NCBI RefSeq assembly: GCF_030386795.1
Contig: NZ_JANUQM010000004.1
Location: 186,001-250,000, forward strand
Direction of reading: 5' to 3'
Source: Streptomyces sp. S.PNR 29
GTDB taxonomy: Bacteria; Actinomycetota; Actinomycetes; Streptomycetales; Streptomycetaceae
DNA length: 64,000 nucleotides
This document shows positions 1 to 7,894 of this stretch, one piece after another; the first letter of the stretch is position 1, and every line of letters begins with the position of its first letter. Both the position numbers and the translations under genes were made by a program. The notes under the pieces were generated by a model that had not been told where the DNA came from, ran no database searches, and saw nothing but the letters and a program-made list of their open reading frames with translations.

Positions 1-1
1 G

Positions 2-553
2 CTCGGTGACGCGCTCGGCACCGAACTCGACCCGGAGGACATGGAGTCCACCCTCGCGAGGCTCGGCGGCATCGCCAAGCTCATCGGCGCCACCCTGAGC
101 AACACGGCCAACCCCACGCAGCTGGGCGCCGGTTACAAGGTCAACGTCATTCCGGGCGAGGCCACCGCCCACGTCGACGGACGGTTCCTGCCCGGGCACG
201 AGGAGGAGTTCCTCGCCGACCTGGACCGGATCCTCGGTCCGAAGGTGCGGCGCGAGGACGTCCACGCCGACAAGGCCGTCGAGACCACCTTCGACGGGGC
301 GCTCGTGGAGGCCATGCAGTCCTCGCTGCTCGCCGAGGACCCGACCGCCAAGGCGATCCCCTACATGCTCTCCGGTGGGACGGACGCGAAGTCCTTCGAC
401 GACCTGGGCATCCGGGGCTTCGGCTTCGCGCCGCTGAAGCTGCCTCCGGAGCTGGACTTCGCGGGGATGTTCCACGGCGTCGACGAGCGGGTCCCCGTGG
501 AGGGCCTGAAGTTCGGGGTGCGCGTGCTCGACCGGTTTATCGACGCGTCCTGA
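2..553 (+). CDS. M20-family metallopeptidase/amidohydrolase, C-terminal part (cut by window edge)
   Basis: The reading frame is open from the first bases of the window, so this is the last 183 residues of a longer protein (M20 enzymes usually have 400-450). The visible part contains a lid/dimerisation-like stretch followed by the C-terminal half of the catalytic domain. The SGGTDAKSF segment near visible residues 122-131 and a late histidine (MFHGVDE) are typical of M20 zinc peptidases such as succinyl-diaminopimelate desuccinylase and carboxypeptidase G relatives. Substrate cannot be judged without the N-terminal metal ligands. It reads toward chpH and is separated from it by a 157-bp promoter region. 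Confidence 0.8.
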   Translation, partial: LGDALGTELDPEDMESTLARLGGIAKLIGATLSNTANPTQLGAGYKVNVIPGEATAHVDGRFLPGHEEEFLADLDRILGPKVRREDVHADKAVETTFDGALVEAMQSSLLAEDPTAKAIPYMLSGGTDAKSFDDLGIRGFGFAPLKLPPELDFAGMFHGVDERVPVEGLKFGVRVLDRFIDAS

Positions 554-633
554 AGCGGCCCACGGAAACGAGACTCCTCTATTCGCTCGGACGTGCGGGG
601 ATCAACTGAGAAGAGTGAATGCGACCATAAGCT

Positions 634-661
634 CGTAGCCCCATTACTCCGTCCTCGTTAC
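634..661 (+). promoter_or_regulatory. Candidate sigma-BldN promoter of chpH
   Basis: CGTAGC (634-639), then exactly 16 bp, then CGTTAC (656-661). The described sigma-BldN consensus is CGTAAC-N16-CGTTGA, and chaplin genes are known members of that regulon. The match is 5 of 6 at -35 and 4 of 6 at -10. Transcription would start about 43 nt before the chpH ATG, which has a strong AGGAGG ribosome site at about 701-706. Confidence 0.6.
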
Positions 662-710
662 TGGTCATGTGATCCGCAATTTGGGATCGCATTGCCAACT
701 AGGAGGAATA

Positions 711-944
711 ATGATCAAGAGGGTCGTCGCTGCTGCTGCCGCCACTGGTGGGCTGGTTCTCGCGGGCGCGGGCATGGCCGTGGCCGACGCCGGTGCCGGG
801 GGCTCCGCCGCGCACTCCCCGGGTGTCGCGTCCGGCAACGTTGTTCAGGTGCCCGTGCACGTCCCGGTGAACGCCTGCGGCAACACGATCTCCGTGGTCG
901 GGCTGCTGAACCCCACCTTCGGCAACTACTGCGTCAACAAGTGA
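711..944 (+). CDS. chpH: Short chaplin ChpH
   Basis: Secreted 77-residue amphipathic surface protein that assembles into amyloid-like fibrils on aerial hyphae and spores. Residues 1-25 form a Sec signal peptide (MIKR, an Ala/Val/Leu core, then AVADA). The mature part is one chaplin domain of about 45 residues with the usual HSPGV...SGN start, the VPVHVPVN core and two cysteines (NACGNT and NYCVN) that form the intramolecular disulfide. The start is the ATG just after AGGAGGAATA; an upstream in-frame ATG at 669 would add residues that do not look like a signal peptide. ChpH is one of the most conserved short chaplins and sits next to chpC, as in S. coelicolor. Confidence 0.97.
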   Translation: MIKRVVAAAAATGGLVLAGAGMAVADAGAGGSAAHSPGVASGNVVQVPVHVPVNACGNTISVVGLLNPTFGNYCVNK

Positions 945-978
945 CGTTGTGCCTCGCCCCATGAGGGCCTGAGCCCAT

Positions 979-1013
979 CGGCCCCGGAGCGCATGCCACT
1001 CGCTCCGGGGCCG
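979..1013 (+). terminator. Hairpin terminator after chpH
   Basis: Perfect 13-bp inverted repeat CGGCCCCGGAGCG / CGCTCCGGGGCCG with a 9-nt loop, 34 bp after the chpH stop and followed by a short T run (1021-1024). It separates chpH from chpC transcription. Confidence 0.8.
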
Positions 1014-1110
1014 ACCGGCCTTTTCGGAACCCCGAGCCCCACAACAAACCCGAATTCCGAAACCGGAATATCAGGGCTCCGGGGGCAACGTCCAAGGGAG
1101 GGATTCAGTG

Positions 1111-1995
1111 ATGCGACAGGTTACCCGCAAGGGCCTGATGACGGTGGCCGCCGCGACCGGCGTGATCGCCGCCGCGGGCGGAGCCGCACACGCCACCACC
1201 GGCGCGGCCGCCGGCGGCTCGGCCTCGGGCTCGCCCGGCGTGCTCTCCGGCAACACGGTGCAGGCACCGGTGCACGCGCCGGTGAACGTCTGCGGCAACA
1301 CGGTGAACGTCGTCGGTGTGCTCAACCCGTCGGTGGGCAACTCGTGCGCCAACGGAGGCGGCGGCAGCGGTTCGTCCGGGGGGTACGGCGACTCGGGCGG
1401 AGAGGACGGCGGCCACGGCGGCGGCGCGAACGCCGGCGGGCACGCCACCGACTCACCCGGCGTCGGCTCCGGCAACCACGTCCAGGCGCCGATTCATGTG
1501 CCGGTGAACGTCTGCGGCAACAGCGTCAGCGTCATCGGGGCCGGCAACGCCACCACGGGCAACGACTGCGCGAACGGTGGCGGTTCGGGTGGCGGCCACG
1601 AGACGCCCCCGGACGAGCCGGGTAACCCCGGTGACCCGGGTAACCCCGGCAACCCGGGCGAACCTGGAAACCCCGGCAATCCGGGCGAGCCGGGAAACCC
1701 GGGTAACCCGGGTGAGCCCGGAGATCCAGGGACCCCGGGCAACCCGGGCAACCCGGGCAACCCCACGGAGCCCGCCCGCCCCGGCACTCCGGGCACGCCG
1801 CCCGCCTCGGGCGAGACGCCGGGCGGCTCCTCGCACGGCAACCAGCCGGGCGCCCAGTCCGTCACGCAGCCCAAGGGTGCCGCGCAGCTCGCGCACACCG
1901 GCAGCGACCTGCCGATGGGTGCCGTGCTGCCGCTCGGCGCGGGGGCGCTGCTGGCCGGTGCGGTGCTCTACCGCAAGGCGCGCACCTCTGCCTGA
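1111..1995 (+). CDS. chpC: Long, sortase-anchored chaplin ChpC
   Basis: A 294-residue cell-wall-anchored chaplin. Order of parts: signal peptide (about 1-28); chaplin domain 1 (about 38-81, Cys pair in NVCGNT and NSCAN); a Gly/Ser linker; chaplin domain 2 (about 111-155, same Cys pattern); a Gly-X-Y collagen-like run (about 170-219, mostly PGN, PGE and PGD triplets); a Pro/Thr-rich stretch; then the sorting signal LAHTG (260-264), a hydrophobic segment and a basic tail ending RKARTSA. LAHTG fits the class E sortase motif LAXTG used for long chaplins. GGGAGGG lies 8-14 bases upstream of ATG 1111; a GTG immediately before it is the only close alternative. I found no clear BldN-type promoter directly in front. 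Confidence 0.96.
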   Translation: MRQVTRKGLMTVAAATGVIAAAGGAAHATTGAAAGGSASGSPGVLSGNTVQAPVHAPVNVCGNTVNVVGVLNPSVGNSCANGGGGSGSSGGYGDSGGEDGGHGGGANAGGHATDSPGVGSGNHVQAPIHVPVNVCGNSVSVIGAGNATTGNDCANGGGSGGGHETPPDEPGNPGDPGNPGNPGEPGNPGNPGEPGNPGNPGEPGDPGTPGNPGNPGNPTEPARPGTPGTPPASGETPGGSSHGNQPGAQSVTQPKGAAQLAHTGSDLPMGAVLPLGAGALLAGAVLYRKARTSA

Positions 1996-2010
1996 ACCGG
2001 GCACGCCAGA

Positions 2011-2052
2011 CATACGGAGCGGGCCCCGCGTCCGCGGGGCCCGCTCCGTATG
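2011..2052. terminator. Bidirectional terminator between chpC and the DUF5703 gene
   Basis: Perfect 20-bp inverted repeat, CATACGGAGCGGGCCCCGCG at 2011-2030 and its complement at 2033-2052, with only 2 unpaired bases at the centre. It lies between two convergent genes and can serve both. Confidence 0.85.
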
Positions 2053-2079
2053 AGTCGCCTCGGAAGGGGACGCCTCAGC

Positions 2080-2268
2080 TCACCACGTGGCGCGCACCTG
2101 ACGGATGATCCGTCGGCGCAACCGCACCCTGCGGCTGCCGTCGCGCAGCAGGCTCAGGCGGTACAACTCCCAGTGTCCGTACTCTGCGTGGTCGGTCAGC
2201 AGGCGTGCCGTCTCCTTGCGGGAGACCCCGCGCGGTACGTACACGTCGACAAATTCGTATTCCGGCAT
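2080..2268 (-). CDS. DUF5703 family small protein
   Basis: A 62-residue basic protein conserved next to chpC in streptomycetes. It begins MPEYEFVDVYVPRGV and has a HWELYRLSLLRDGSRRV core followed by an arginine-rich tail, which matches my memory of the DUF5703 family. No signal peptide or membrane segment is visible. It is divergent from the Asp-rich hypothetical gene that starts at 2316, with a 47-bp shared promoter region. Function unknown. Confidence 0.8.
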   Translation of the reverse strand: MPEYEFVDVYVPRGVSRKETARLLTDHAEYGHWELYRLSLLRDGSRRVRLRRRIIRQVRATW

Positions 2269-2302
2269 CGCATCTATTGTGCGGTCTGGTGCTCGGTACG
2301 GA

Positions 2303-2308
2303 TAGCGT
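2303..2308 (+). promoter_or_regulatory. -10 element of a predicted leaderless transcript
   Basis: TAGCGT ends 7 nt before the ATG at 2316, so the transcript would begin at or next to the A of the start codon. No Shine-Dalgarno-like sequence is present. Confidence 0.5.
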
Positions 2309-2315
2309 CTGCACT

Positions 2316-3059
2316 ATGTCTGATGCTGTGCAGCCCACCGCTGCCGAGGTACGCGCCGCCGCCGAGGCGGTCAAGACCGCGCTCGACCGCCACCTGGCCG
2401 CGGTCGAACGCAGGTCGGGGGAGGACGACCCGGCCGTCTACGAGGCGTTCAACCAGCTGGCCGCGGCCGCGGAGGCGTACGACGAGCTGCTCTACGACCG
2501 CTACGACGAGGTCACGCCCTTCGAGATCCCCGGTGCGGAGGACACGCTGCCGCCGTACACGGGCCCCGAGGAACCGAGCGCGCTGAGCGTCCTGATCCGC
2601 CGCGACTACGCCGTGGCGGAGCCGCAGCGGCTGCTGGCGCAGGCCCGGCGGATCGAGGCGGCGGACGACGAGGCCGGCACGGAAGCCTCCGGCACGGTCC
2701 ATGGCGCGCTCGGCCTTCTGTTCGGCGAGTTCGAACCGGACGAGATCGCCTCCCGGCACAAGGAGTTCGGCCTGGAGGAGGGTGACTCCACGCTCTGGGT
2801 GACGGCCGCCGACGAACCGGCCGAACCCGGCGAGTGGCTGCAGGCTCCGTTCGACCAGGTCGACTCCCAGCGGGTGGTCTGCCGCTTCGACGTCAGCGCG
2901 GTGTTCGACGACGAGATGGACGACGACCTCGACGACGAGGACGACCTCGATGAAGACGCCGACGACGTCGACGACCTCGACGACGAGATCGAGACAGATG
3001 TCGACGGGGTCGACGGTCCGGAGGATCTGGAGCCGCTGGACGCGGAGCGCCGGCGGTAG
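2316..3059 (+). CDS. Conserved hypothetical protein with Asp-rich C-terminal tail
   Basis: A 247-residue acidic protein. Residues 1-85 are Ala/Glu-rich and helical (AEVRAAAEAVKTALDRH). Residues 86-205 form a mixed region with conserved-looking FGEFEPDEIASRHKEFGL and a tryptophan pair. The last 40 or so residues are almost all Asp and Glu followed by ERRR. No known catalytic motif, signal peptide or membrane segment is seen. The codon bias is normal for the genome, so it is a real gene. The ATG at 2316 is chosen because a -10 hexamer lies 7 nt before it. The function is unknown; an acidic tail of this kind often sits on nucleic-acid- or protein-binding scaffolds, which here is only inference. 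Confidence 0.8.
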   Translation: MSDAVQPTAAEVRAAAEAVKTALDRHLAAVERRSGEDDPAVYEAFNQLAAAAEAYDELLYDRYDEVTPFEIPGAEDTLPPYTGPEEPSALSVLIRRDYAVAEPQRLLAQARRIEAADDEAGTEASGTVHGALGLLFGEFEPDEIASRHKEFGLEEGDSTLWVTAADEPAEPGEWLQAPFDQVDSQRVVCRFDVSAVFDDEMDDDLDDEDDLDEDADDVDDLDDEIETDVDGVDGPEDLEPLDAERRR

Positions 3060-3140
3060 GGCTGTGACGACGGACGGCGGTCACGGGGCGCCCCCTGTGA
3101 CCGCCGCCGTCGTGTGTTCCGGGGCGCTCCGGCCGCCGGG

Positions 3141-5429
3141 TCAGCCGGCCGCCGGCACCTGCGGGGCGAGCAGCACGGGCAGGCGGGTCGTACGGGGCTT
3201 CGCCGGGATCTCGGCCACGGCCCGGGGAAGCGCCTGTTCCACGCCGTGCACGACGGACAGATGGCGGTCTGCCCGGCCGAACGCCGTGTACACCCAGGGA
3301 CGGCTGAGGGCCTGCGCGGCATCACCGGGCAGGACCACGACCACCGCCGGCCACCGGCCGCCCACCGCCTGGTGCGCGGTCAGCGCCCATCCGTGCCGCA
3401 GGCACTGCTCGACCCGCTCCTTCGGTACGACGACGGCCTCCCCCGCGCAGGACAGGTGCAGCCCGTCGGCATCGGCCTTCACCACGCGGCCCGGCAGTGT
3501 GCGGCCCGGGGCGGGGGAGTAGGCGACGCGGTCGCCGGGGTCGAAGCCGCCGAAGCGGCCGGGGCCCGGGTTGAGCCTCTCCTTCAACGCGGCGTTCAGC
3601 GCGCGCGTACCGGCCGCGCCGCCGTGGCCCGGTGTGATCACCTGCGTGTCCTCGGCGGGGACACCGATCGCGCGCGGCACCGAGTCGGCGACGAGCTGCA
3701 CGGTCCGGTGCACGGCCTCGCCCGCGTCCCGTACGGGCACGATGACGACCTCCTTGCCGGGCGCGTCCACCTGGTTCAGCTCGCCGACGCCGATGCCGGA
3801 GACCAGCTCGCCCAGCGGGCCCGGGTCGGGGCGCCGGGAGGCGATCTGCGGGCAGATCCGCGCCGCCAGCAGGTCCGCGAAGACCCGCCCAGGACCCACG
3901 GACCACAGCACCGCCGGATCTCCGGCCAGCACCAGCCGGGCCCCGTCCGGCAGCGACTCCGTGAGCAGGGCCGCCGTCTCGACGTCAAGCTGGGGGGCGT
4001 CGAGCACGACGAGCAGATCGAGGTCCAGCGCACCGTCCGCGTCCCGGGCCGGCCCTTCGGCACCGGAGAGCAGCCCGGCGACGGTGGCGACGGCGGGGCC
4101 GGGAGAGGCGATGCCTTCGGGCCCGGACCGGCGCAGCAGAGCTGCGAAGCGGTCGCGGCCGATCGGGCTGTGCGCGGCGGCCCAGGCGCGCAGACCCAGG
4201 TCGTGCGCCGCGTGCAGCAGAGCCGCCGGCTCGGTCAGGGACGCCTCCCCGCCGGTGTGCAGGACCAGGCCGTGGCTCGCCACCGCGCGCATCAGGTCGG
4301 CGGCGGAGCCCTCCGCCGACGCGGCGGCGCGGTCCCACTGTGCGGCCGAACCGTCCTGCTTGGGCACCGAGTCGACCAGTCGGGCCAGTCCGTCGGCGAG
4401 GCTCTCCTCCGCCAGCGCGTACCGCTCCAGGCCGATGAGCACGCGGACCGGGCGGTCCTCGTCCTCGCCCTCGTCCGTGTCCTCGCCACGCCGCACCGGG
4501 GCACCGGGATCCTCCAGGGCGTCCTGGAACACCAGCGCCTCGCCCTCCGTGATCGCGTTCTGCACGGCGGCGTCGGGGTCCGGGACGCCCCGCTGGGCCA
4601 GCGCCGCGGTGAGCGCCGGCATCTCCAGTGCGGTGTGCCCGGCCAGGGCCGCCTGTTCCAGGAGCCAGACCGTGACCGCCCGGCCCCGTCGCTCGTCGTC
4701 CGGACCGCACTCCGCGCCGAGCAGCGCCCGCGCGAACCCGTCGGCCTGCTCCGGCCGTACCCCGGCGATCCGCAGCAGCTGCCAGGGATCCGCGCGCAGT
4801 GCCTCCTCCGCGCCCTCGCCGAGGACCGCGGCGATCTGCGGCGCGAGCGTCTGCGGCGCACCCCCTTCGGTCAGCACGCGCCGCACGGCCTCGACGGCCT
4901 CCGGTGCCGGAGCCGAGGGCGCGGCGGCCGTCCGGACCGGCACCGGCTGCGGCCGTCGTACCGGCTCCGGGGCCGGACGGCGGGGGGTGGGCTCGCTGAA
5001 GACCGTGGCCGCGGGCTTCTCGCCGCTCTCCACGGCCCGCACGGCGGCGAGCAGATCGGCCGCCTTGCCACTGAGCTTCGCACCGCTCTCGATCGGCCTC
5101 TTCTTCTCGGCCTTGCGCCGCTCGATGCGCTCCCGCTCGATCCGCTGAGCCGCCAGCTCGGCCTCGGCCTCGGACACCTCCCCGGCGGCTGCGGCGTCCG
5201 CGTCCCCGGACGCACCCTCCGTGGGGGCATCCCCCGAATCCGCGGCGTCCGCCCGCGTCGGCCCGTCTTCGGCCGGTCCGCCCGCGGTGGTCCCGGGCTC
5301 GCCGCCTCGCCCTTCGGCTCCTCGCCCCTCGGTGCCCCCGGCTGACGCCTCCTCACCAGGGCCGCCCTCCGCCGCGGCGCCCGGCCTGACCGGCTCGGCG
5401 TCCTTGGTGGTCTCGGGCTCCGTGCTCAC
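3141..5429 (-). CDS. RecD2-like helix-hairpin-helix protein with eroded ATP-binding loop
   Basis: A 762-residue protein. Residues 1-130 are low-complexity Ala/Glu/Gly ending in a charged coil (ERERIERRKAEKK). A helix-hairpin-helix-like segment (IAGVRPEQADGFARALLG) lies near 214-235. The C-terminal half follows the RecD/RecD2 order: LVLAGDPAVLWSVGPG near 496-513, then QVITPGHGGAAGTRALN, then a UvrD-C-like end (ALTAHQAVGG near 680-690, followed by WVYTAFGRADRHL). Where RecD carries the Walker A loop ending in GKT the sequence reads TGGEASLT (about 388-395), and the Walker B region reads VVLDAPQLD. It may therefore bind DNA or a partner without ATP-driven unwinding. Its start overlaps the stop of the upstream aldo/keto reductase gene by 4 bp, so the two are translationally coupled. 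Confidence 0.75.
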   Translation of the reverse strand: MSTEPETTKDAEPVRPGAAAEGGPGEEASAGGTEGRGAEGRGGEPGTTAGGPAEDGPTRADAADSGDAPTEGASGDADAAAAGEVSEAEAELAAQRIERERIERRKAEKKRPIESGAKLSGKAADLLAAVRAVESGEKPAATVFSEPTPRRPAPEPVRRPQPVPVRTAAAPSAPAPEAVEAVRRVLTEGGAPQTLAPQIAAVLGEGAEEALRADPWQLLRIAGVRPEQADGFARALLGAECGPDDERRGRAVTVWLLEQAALAGHTALEMPALTAALAQRGVPDPDAAVQNAITEGEALVFQDALEDPGAPVRRGEDTDEGEDEDRPVRVLIGLERYALAEESLADGLARLVDSVPKQDGSAAQWDRAAASAEGSAADLMRAVASHGLVLHTGGEASLTEPAALLHAAHDLGLRAWAAAHSPIGRDRFAALLRRSGPEGIASPGPAVATVAGLLSGAEGPARDADGALDLDLLVVLDAPQLDVETAALLTESLPDGARLVLAGDPAVLWSVGPGRVFADLLAARICPQIASRRPDPGPLGELVSGIGVGELNQVDAPGKEVVIVPVRDAGEAVHRTVQLVADSVPRAIGVPAEDTQVITPGHGGAAGTRALNAALKERLNPGPGRFGGFDPGDRVAYSPAPGRTLPGRVVKADADGLHLSCAGEAVVVPKERVEQCLRHGWALTAHQAVGGRWPAVVVVLPGDAAQALSRPWVYTAFGRADRHLSVVHGVEQALPRAVAEIPAKPRTTRLPVLLAPQVPAAG

Positions 5430-6412
5430 AGCGTGCTCCAGTCGTGATCGGGATAGCGGTGCACGGGCGCCGACACGTCGTCGAGCGCCCGGCAGATCTC
5501 GTCAGGAAGACTAAGCGCCTCCACTGACAGTGCCGCCGTGAGCTGCTGCGCGTTGCGCGCGCCCACGACGGGCGCCGCCACGCCGGGCCGGTCGCGCACC
5601 CAGGCGAGAGCCACCTGGAGCGGGGTCACCGCGAGACCGTCCGCCGCCGTCGTCACCGCGTCCACGATGCGGCTCGCCGTGTCGTCGAGGTAGGGCGCGA
5701 CGAACGGCGCCAGATGCTCCGAGGCACCCCGCGAGTCCGGCGGAGTGGCGTCCCCCCGGTACTTGCCCGTCAGCACACCCCGGCCGAGCGGCGAGGAGGG
5801 CAGCAGGCCGATCCCCAGGTCGAGCGCGGCCGGCAGCACCTCGCGCTCCACGCCCCGCTGCAGCAGTGAGTACTCCAGCTGAGTGCTCGCCAGCCGGGTC
5901 CGCATGCCCGGCGCCGCCAGCTGCCAGGTCGCCGCCTTGGCCAGCTGCCAGCCGCAGAAGTTGGAGACGCCGGCGTAGCGGGCGCGGCCGCTGCCGACCG
6001 CCAGGTCCAGGGCGTGGAGCGTCTCCTCCAGCGGGGTGTGCGGGTCGAAGGCGTGGACGTGCCACACGTCGACGTAGTCGGTGCCGAGGCGGGCGAGCGA
6101 GGCGTCCAGCGCGGAGAGCAGATGGCCGCGTGAGCCGTCGAAGCGGCGATCGGGGTCGGGCACGCTGCCCGCCTTCGTCGAGATGACGAGGTCCCGGCGC
6201 GGCACCAGGCCGTCCATGAGTTTCCCGAGCAGATACTCGGCCTCCCCGTCGCCGTACACGTCCGCTGTGTCGACGAGGGTTCCGCCCGCCTCCCAGAACG
6301 TCTTCAAGAGGTCCGCGGCGTCGTGCTCGTCGGTGTCCCTGCCCCAGGTCAGGGTGCCGAGACCGATGCGGGACACGCGCAGGCCGGTGCGGCCGAGATG
6401 CCTCTGCTCCAT
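5426..6412 (-). CDS. Aldo/keto reductase
   Basis: A 328-residue NADPH-dependent oxidoreductase with the (beta/alpha)8 fold. The catalytic tetrad is visible: Asp and Tyr in VDTADVYGDGEAEYLLG (about 47-55), Lys in VISTKAGS (about 78) and His in VDVWHVHAFDP (about 120). The N-terminus MEQRHLGRTGLRVSRIGLGT is the standard start of the family, so the ATG at 6412 is used although the frame stays open further upstream. It resembles the YajO/general stress-type reductases. It is the first gene of a two-gene unit with the RecD-like gene (4-bp overlap) and diverges from the F420-type oxidoreductase gene at 6606. Confidence 0.93.
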   Translation of the reverse strand: MEQRHLGRTGLRVSRIGLGTLTWGRDTDEHDAADLLKTFWEAGGTLVDTADVYGDGEAEYLLGKLMDGLVPRRDLVISTKAGSVPDPDRRFDGSRGHLLSALDASLARLGTDYVDVWHVHAFDPHTPLEETLHALDLAVGSGRARYAGVSNFCGWQLAKAATWQLAAPGMRTRLASTQLEYSLLQRGVEREVLPAALDLGIGLLPSSPLGRGVLTGKYRGDATPPDSRGASEHLAPFVAPYLDDTASRIVDAVTTAADGLAVTPLQVALAWVRDRPGVAAPVVGARNAQQLTAALSVEALSLPDEICRALDDVSAPVHRYPDHDWSTL

Positions 6413-6605
6413 GAACGCCGAGATTACTGGCCAAAACCTGCCGTGTGGGGGCCTGTGGACAACGGTTTCCCCGTGCGGCACCGGCGTCGGCGTGGCCGGG
6501 CGGGCACAGGTCCGTACCTCCGGCGGCCCCGCGGCCTGCCCCGACCGCGATGCCCGCGCTAAGGTCTGTCGCCAAGAGACGTTACTGATCGGTAAGGGGA
6601 ACGGC

Positions 6606-7661
6606 ATGCAGCTCGGGATCAACCTCGGCTACTGGGGTGCCGGAATGGACGCGGACAATCTCGCCGTCGCCCAGGAGGCCGACCGGCTCGGCTACGCGGT
6701 CTGCTGGGCCGCCGAGGCCTACGGTTCCGACGCGGCCACCGTGCTGACCTGGGTCGCCGCGCAGACCGAGCGCATCGACGTCGGTTCGGCCATCTTCCAG
6801 ATCCCGGCCCGCCAGCCCGCGATGACCGCGATGACCGCCGCCACCCTCGACTCCCTCTCCGGCGGTCGCTTCCGCCTCGGTCTCGGCGTCTCCGGGCCGC
6901 AGGTCTCCGAGGGCTGGTACGGGGTCAAGTTCGACAAGCCGCTGGCCCGCACCCGCGAGTACGTCGAGATCGTGCGCAAGGCGATGACCCGGGAGCGGCT
7001 GTCGTACGAGGGCGAGCACTGGACGCTGCCGCTGCCCGGCGGGCCGGGCAAGCCGATCAAGCTCACCGTGCACCCGCAGCGCGAGCACATCCCGCTGTAC
7101 ATCGCCGCGATCGGCCCGAAGAACCTGGAGCAGACCGGCGAGATCGCCGACGGCGCACTCCTCATCTTCCCCTCGGCCGACCACCTTGAGGAGACCGCGA
7201 TCAAGTACCTGCGCGCCGGGCGGGAGAAGGCCGGCAAGACGCTCGACGGCTTCGACGTCTGCCCGACCGTTCCGCTCGCCGTCGGCGACGACAAGGACGT
7301 CGCGGCGCTCGCCGACACCTTCCGTCCCTACACCGCGCTGTACGTCGGCGGCATGGGCAGCCCCAAGCAGAACTTCTACAACCAGCTCGCCCAGCGCATG
7401 GGGTACGAGAAGGAGGCCGCCGAGATCCAGGCCAAGTACCTGTCCGGCGACAAGCAGGGTGCCGCGGCCGCCATCCCGCACGAGCTGATCGACCAGACCA
7501 CGCTGCTGGGTTCCGTCGACCGGATCGCGGACCGGATGAAGGCCTACGCGCAGGCCGGGGTCACCACCCTGAGCCTCGCCCCCGCGGGCTTCACACGGGA
7601 GGAGCGGATCGCCTCACTGCGCGCCGGCACCGAGGCCCTGGAGCGCGCCGGGCTCGCGTAA
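6606..7661 (+). CDS. LLM-class F420-dependent oxidoreductase
   Basis: A 351-residue luciferase-like monooxygenase fold enzyme that would use F420 (or FMN). It begins MQLGINLGYWGAGM, has the WAAEAYGSDAATVLTWVAAQT segment near 40-55, then LSGGRFRLGLGVSGPQVSEGWYG near 85-110, all hallmarks of F420-dependent LLM reductases. The C-terminal part includes LGSVDRIADRMKAYAQAGVTTL. AAGGGGA precedes the ATG by 6 nt. It is divergent from the aldo/keto reductase gene. The substrate is unknown. Confidence 0.92.
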   Translation: MQLGINLGYWGAGMDADNLAVAQEADRLGYAVCWAAEAYGSDAATVLTWVAAQTERIDVGSAIFQIPARQPAMTAMTAATLDSLSGGRFRLGLGVSGPQVSEGWYGVKFDKPLARTREYVEIVRKAMTRERLSYEGEHWTLPLPGGPGKPIKLTVHPQREHIPLYIAAIGPKNLEQTGEIADGALLIFPSADHLEETAIKYLRAGREKAGKTLDGFDVCPTVPLAVGDDKDVAALADTFRPYTALYVGGMGSPKQNFYNQLAQRMGYEKEAAEIQAKYLSGDKQGAAAAIPHELIDQTTLLGSVDRIADRMKAYAQAGVTTLSLAPAGFTREERIASLRAGTEALERAGLA

Positions 7662-7681
7662 CAGCCAGGCGGAGCTCTTCG

Positions 7682-7722
7682 CGGCCGTGGTGGGGGCTCG
7701 GGGGTCTTCCCCGCCACGGCCG
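7682..7722 (+). terminator. Terminator after the F420-type oxidoreductase gene
   Basis: Inverted repeat CGGCCGTGG (7682-7690) / CCACGGCCG (7714-7722), extended inward by a G-run/C-run pairing with one GU pair, 20 bp after the stop. Confidence 0.7.
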
Positions 7723-7894
7723 TCACGGGAACCAACGCGCCCGTGTGCCCGTGGTTACGCCCTCTCCTGCCCTTCGTCGTCCTCCTTTTGGCCGAGTTGT
7801 CCGACGTACCTGTTGCCGCGCCCGCCGTCTCGCATTTGACTCGTTCTTTGCGGAGCCTGCGGAACGCTGCGGAACCTGCAGAGAGGTGCCACCG

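Noticed and set aside
1618..1767. Repetitive DNA that could be mistaken for a repeat array
   Set aside because: It encodes in-frame Gly-X-Y triplets of ChpC and has no constant repeat-spacer unit.
3114..5345. 743-codon open frame on the plus strand
   Set aside because: It lies opposite the RecD-like gene, has Arg/Gly/Pro-rich composition typical of high-GC shadow frames, and shows no family motif or ribosome site.
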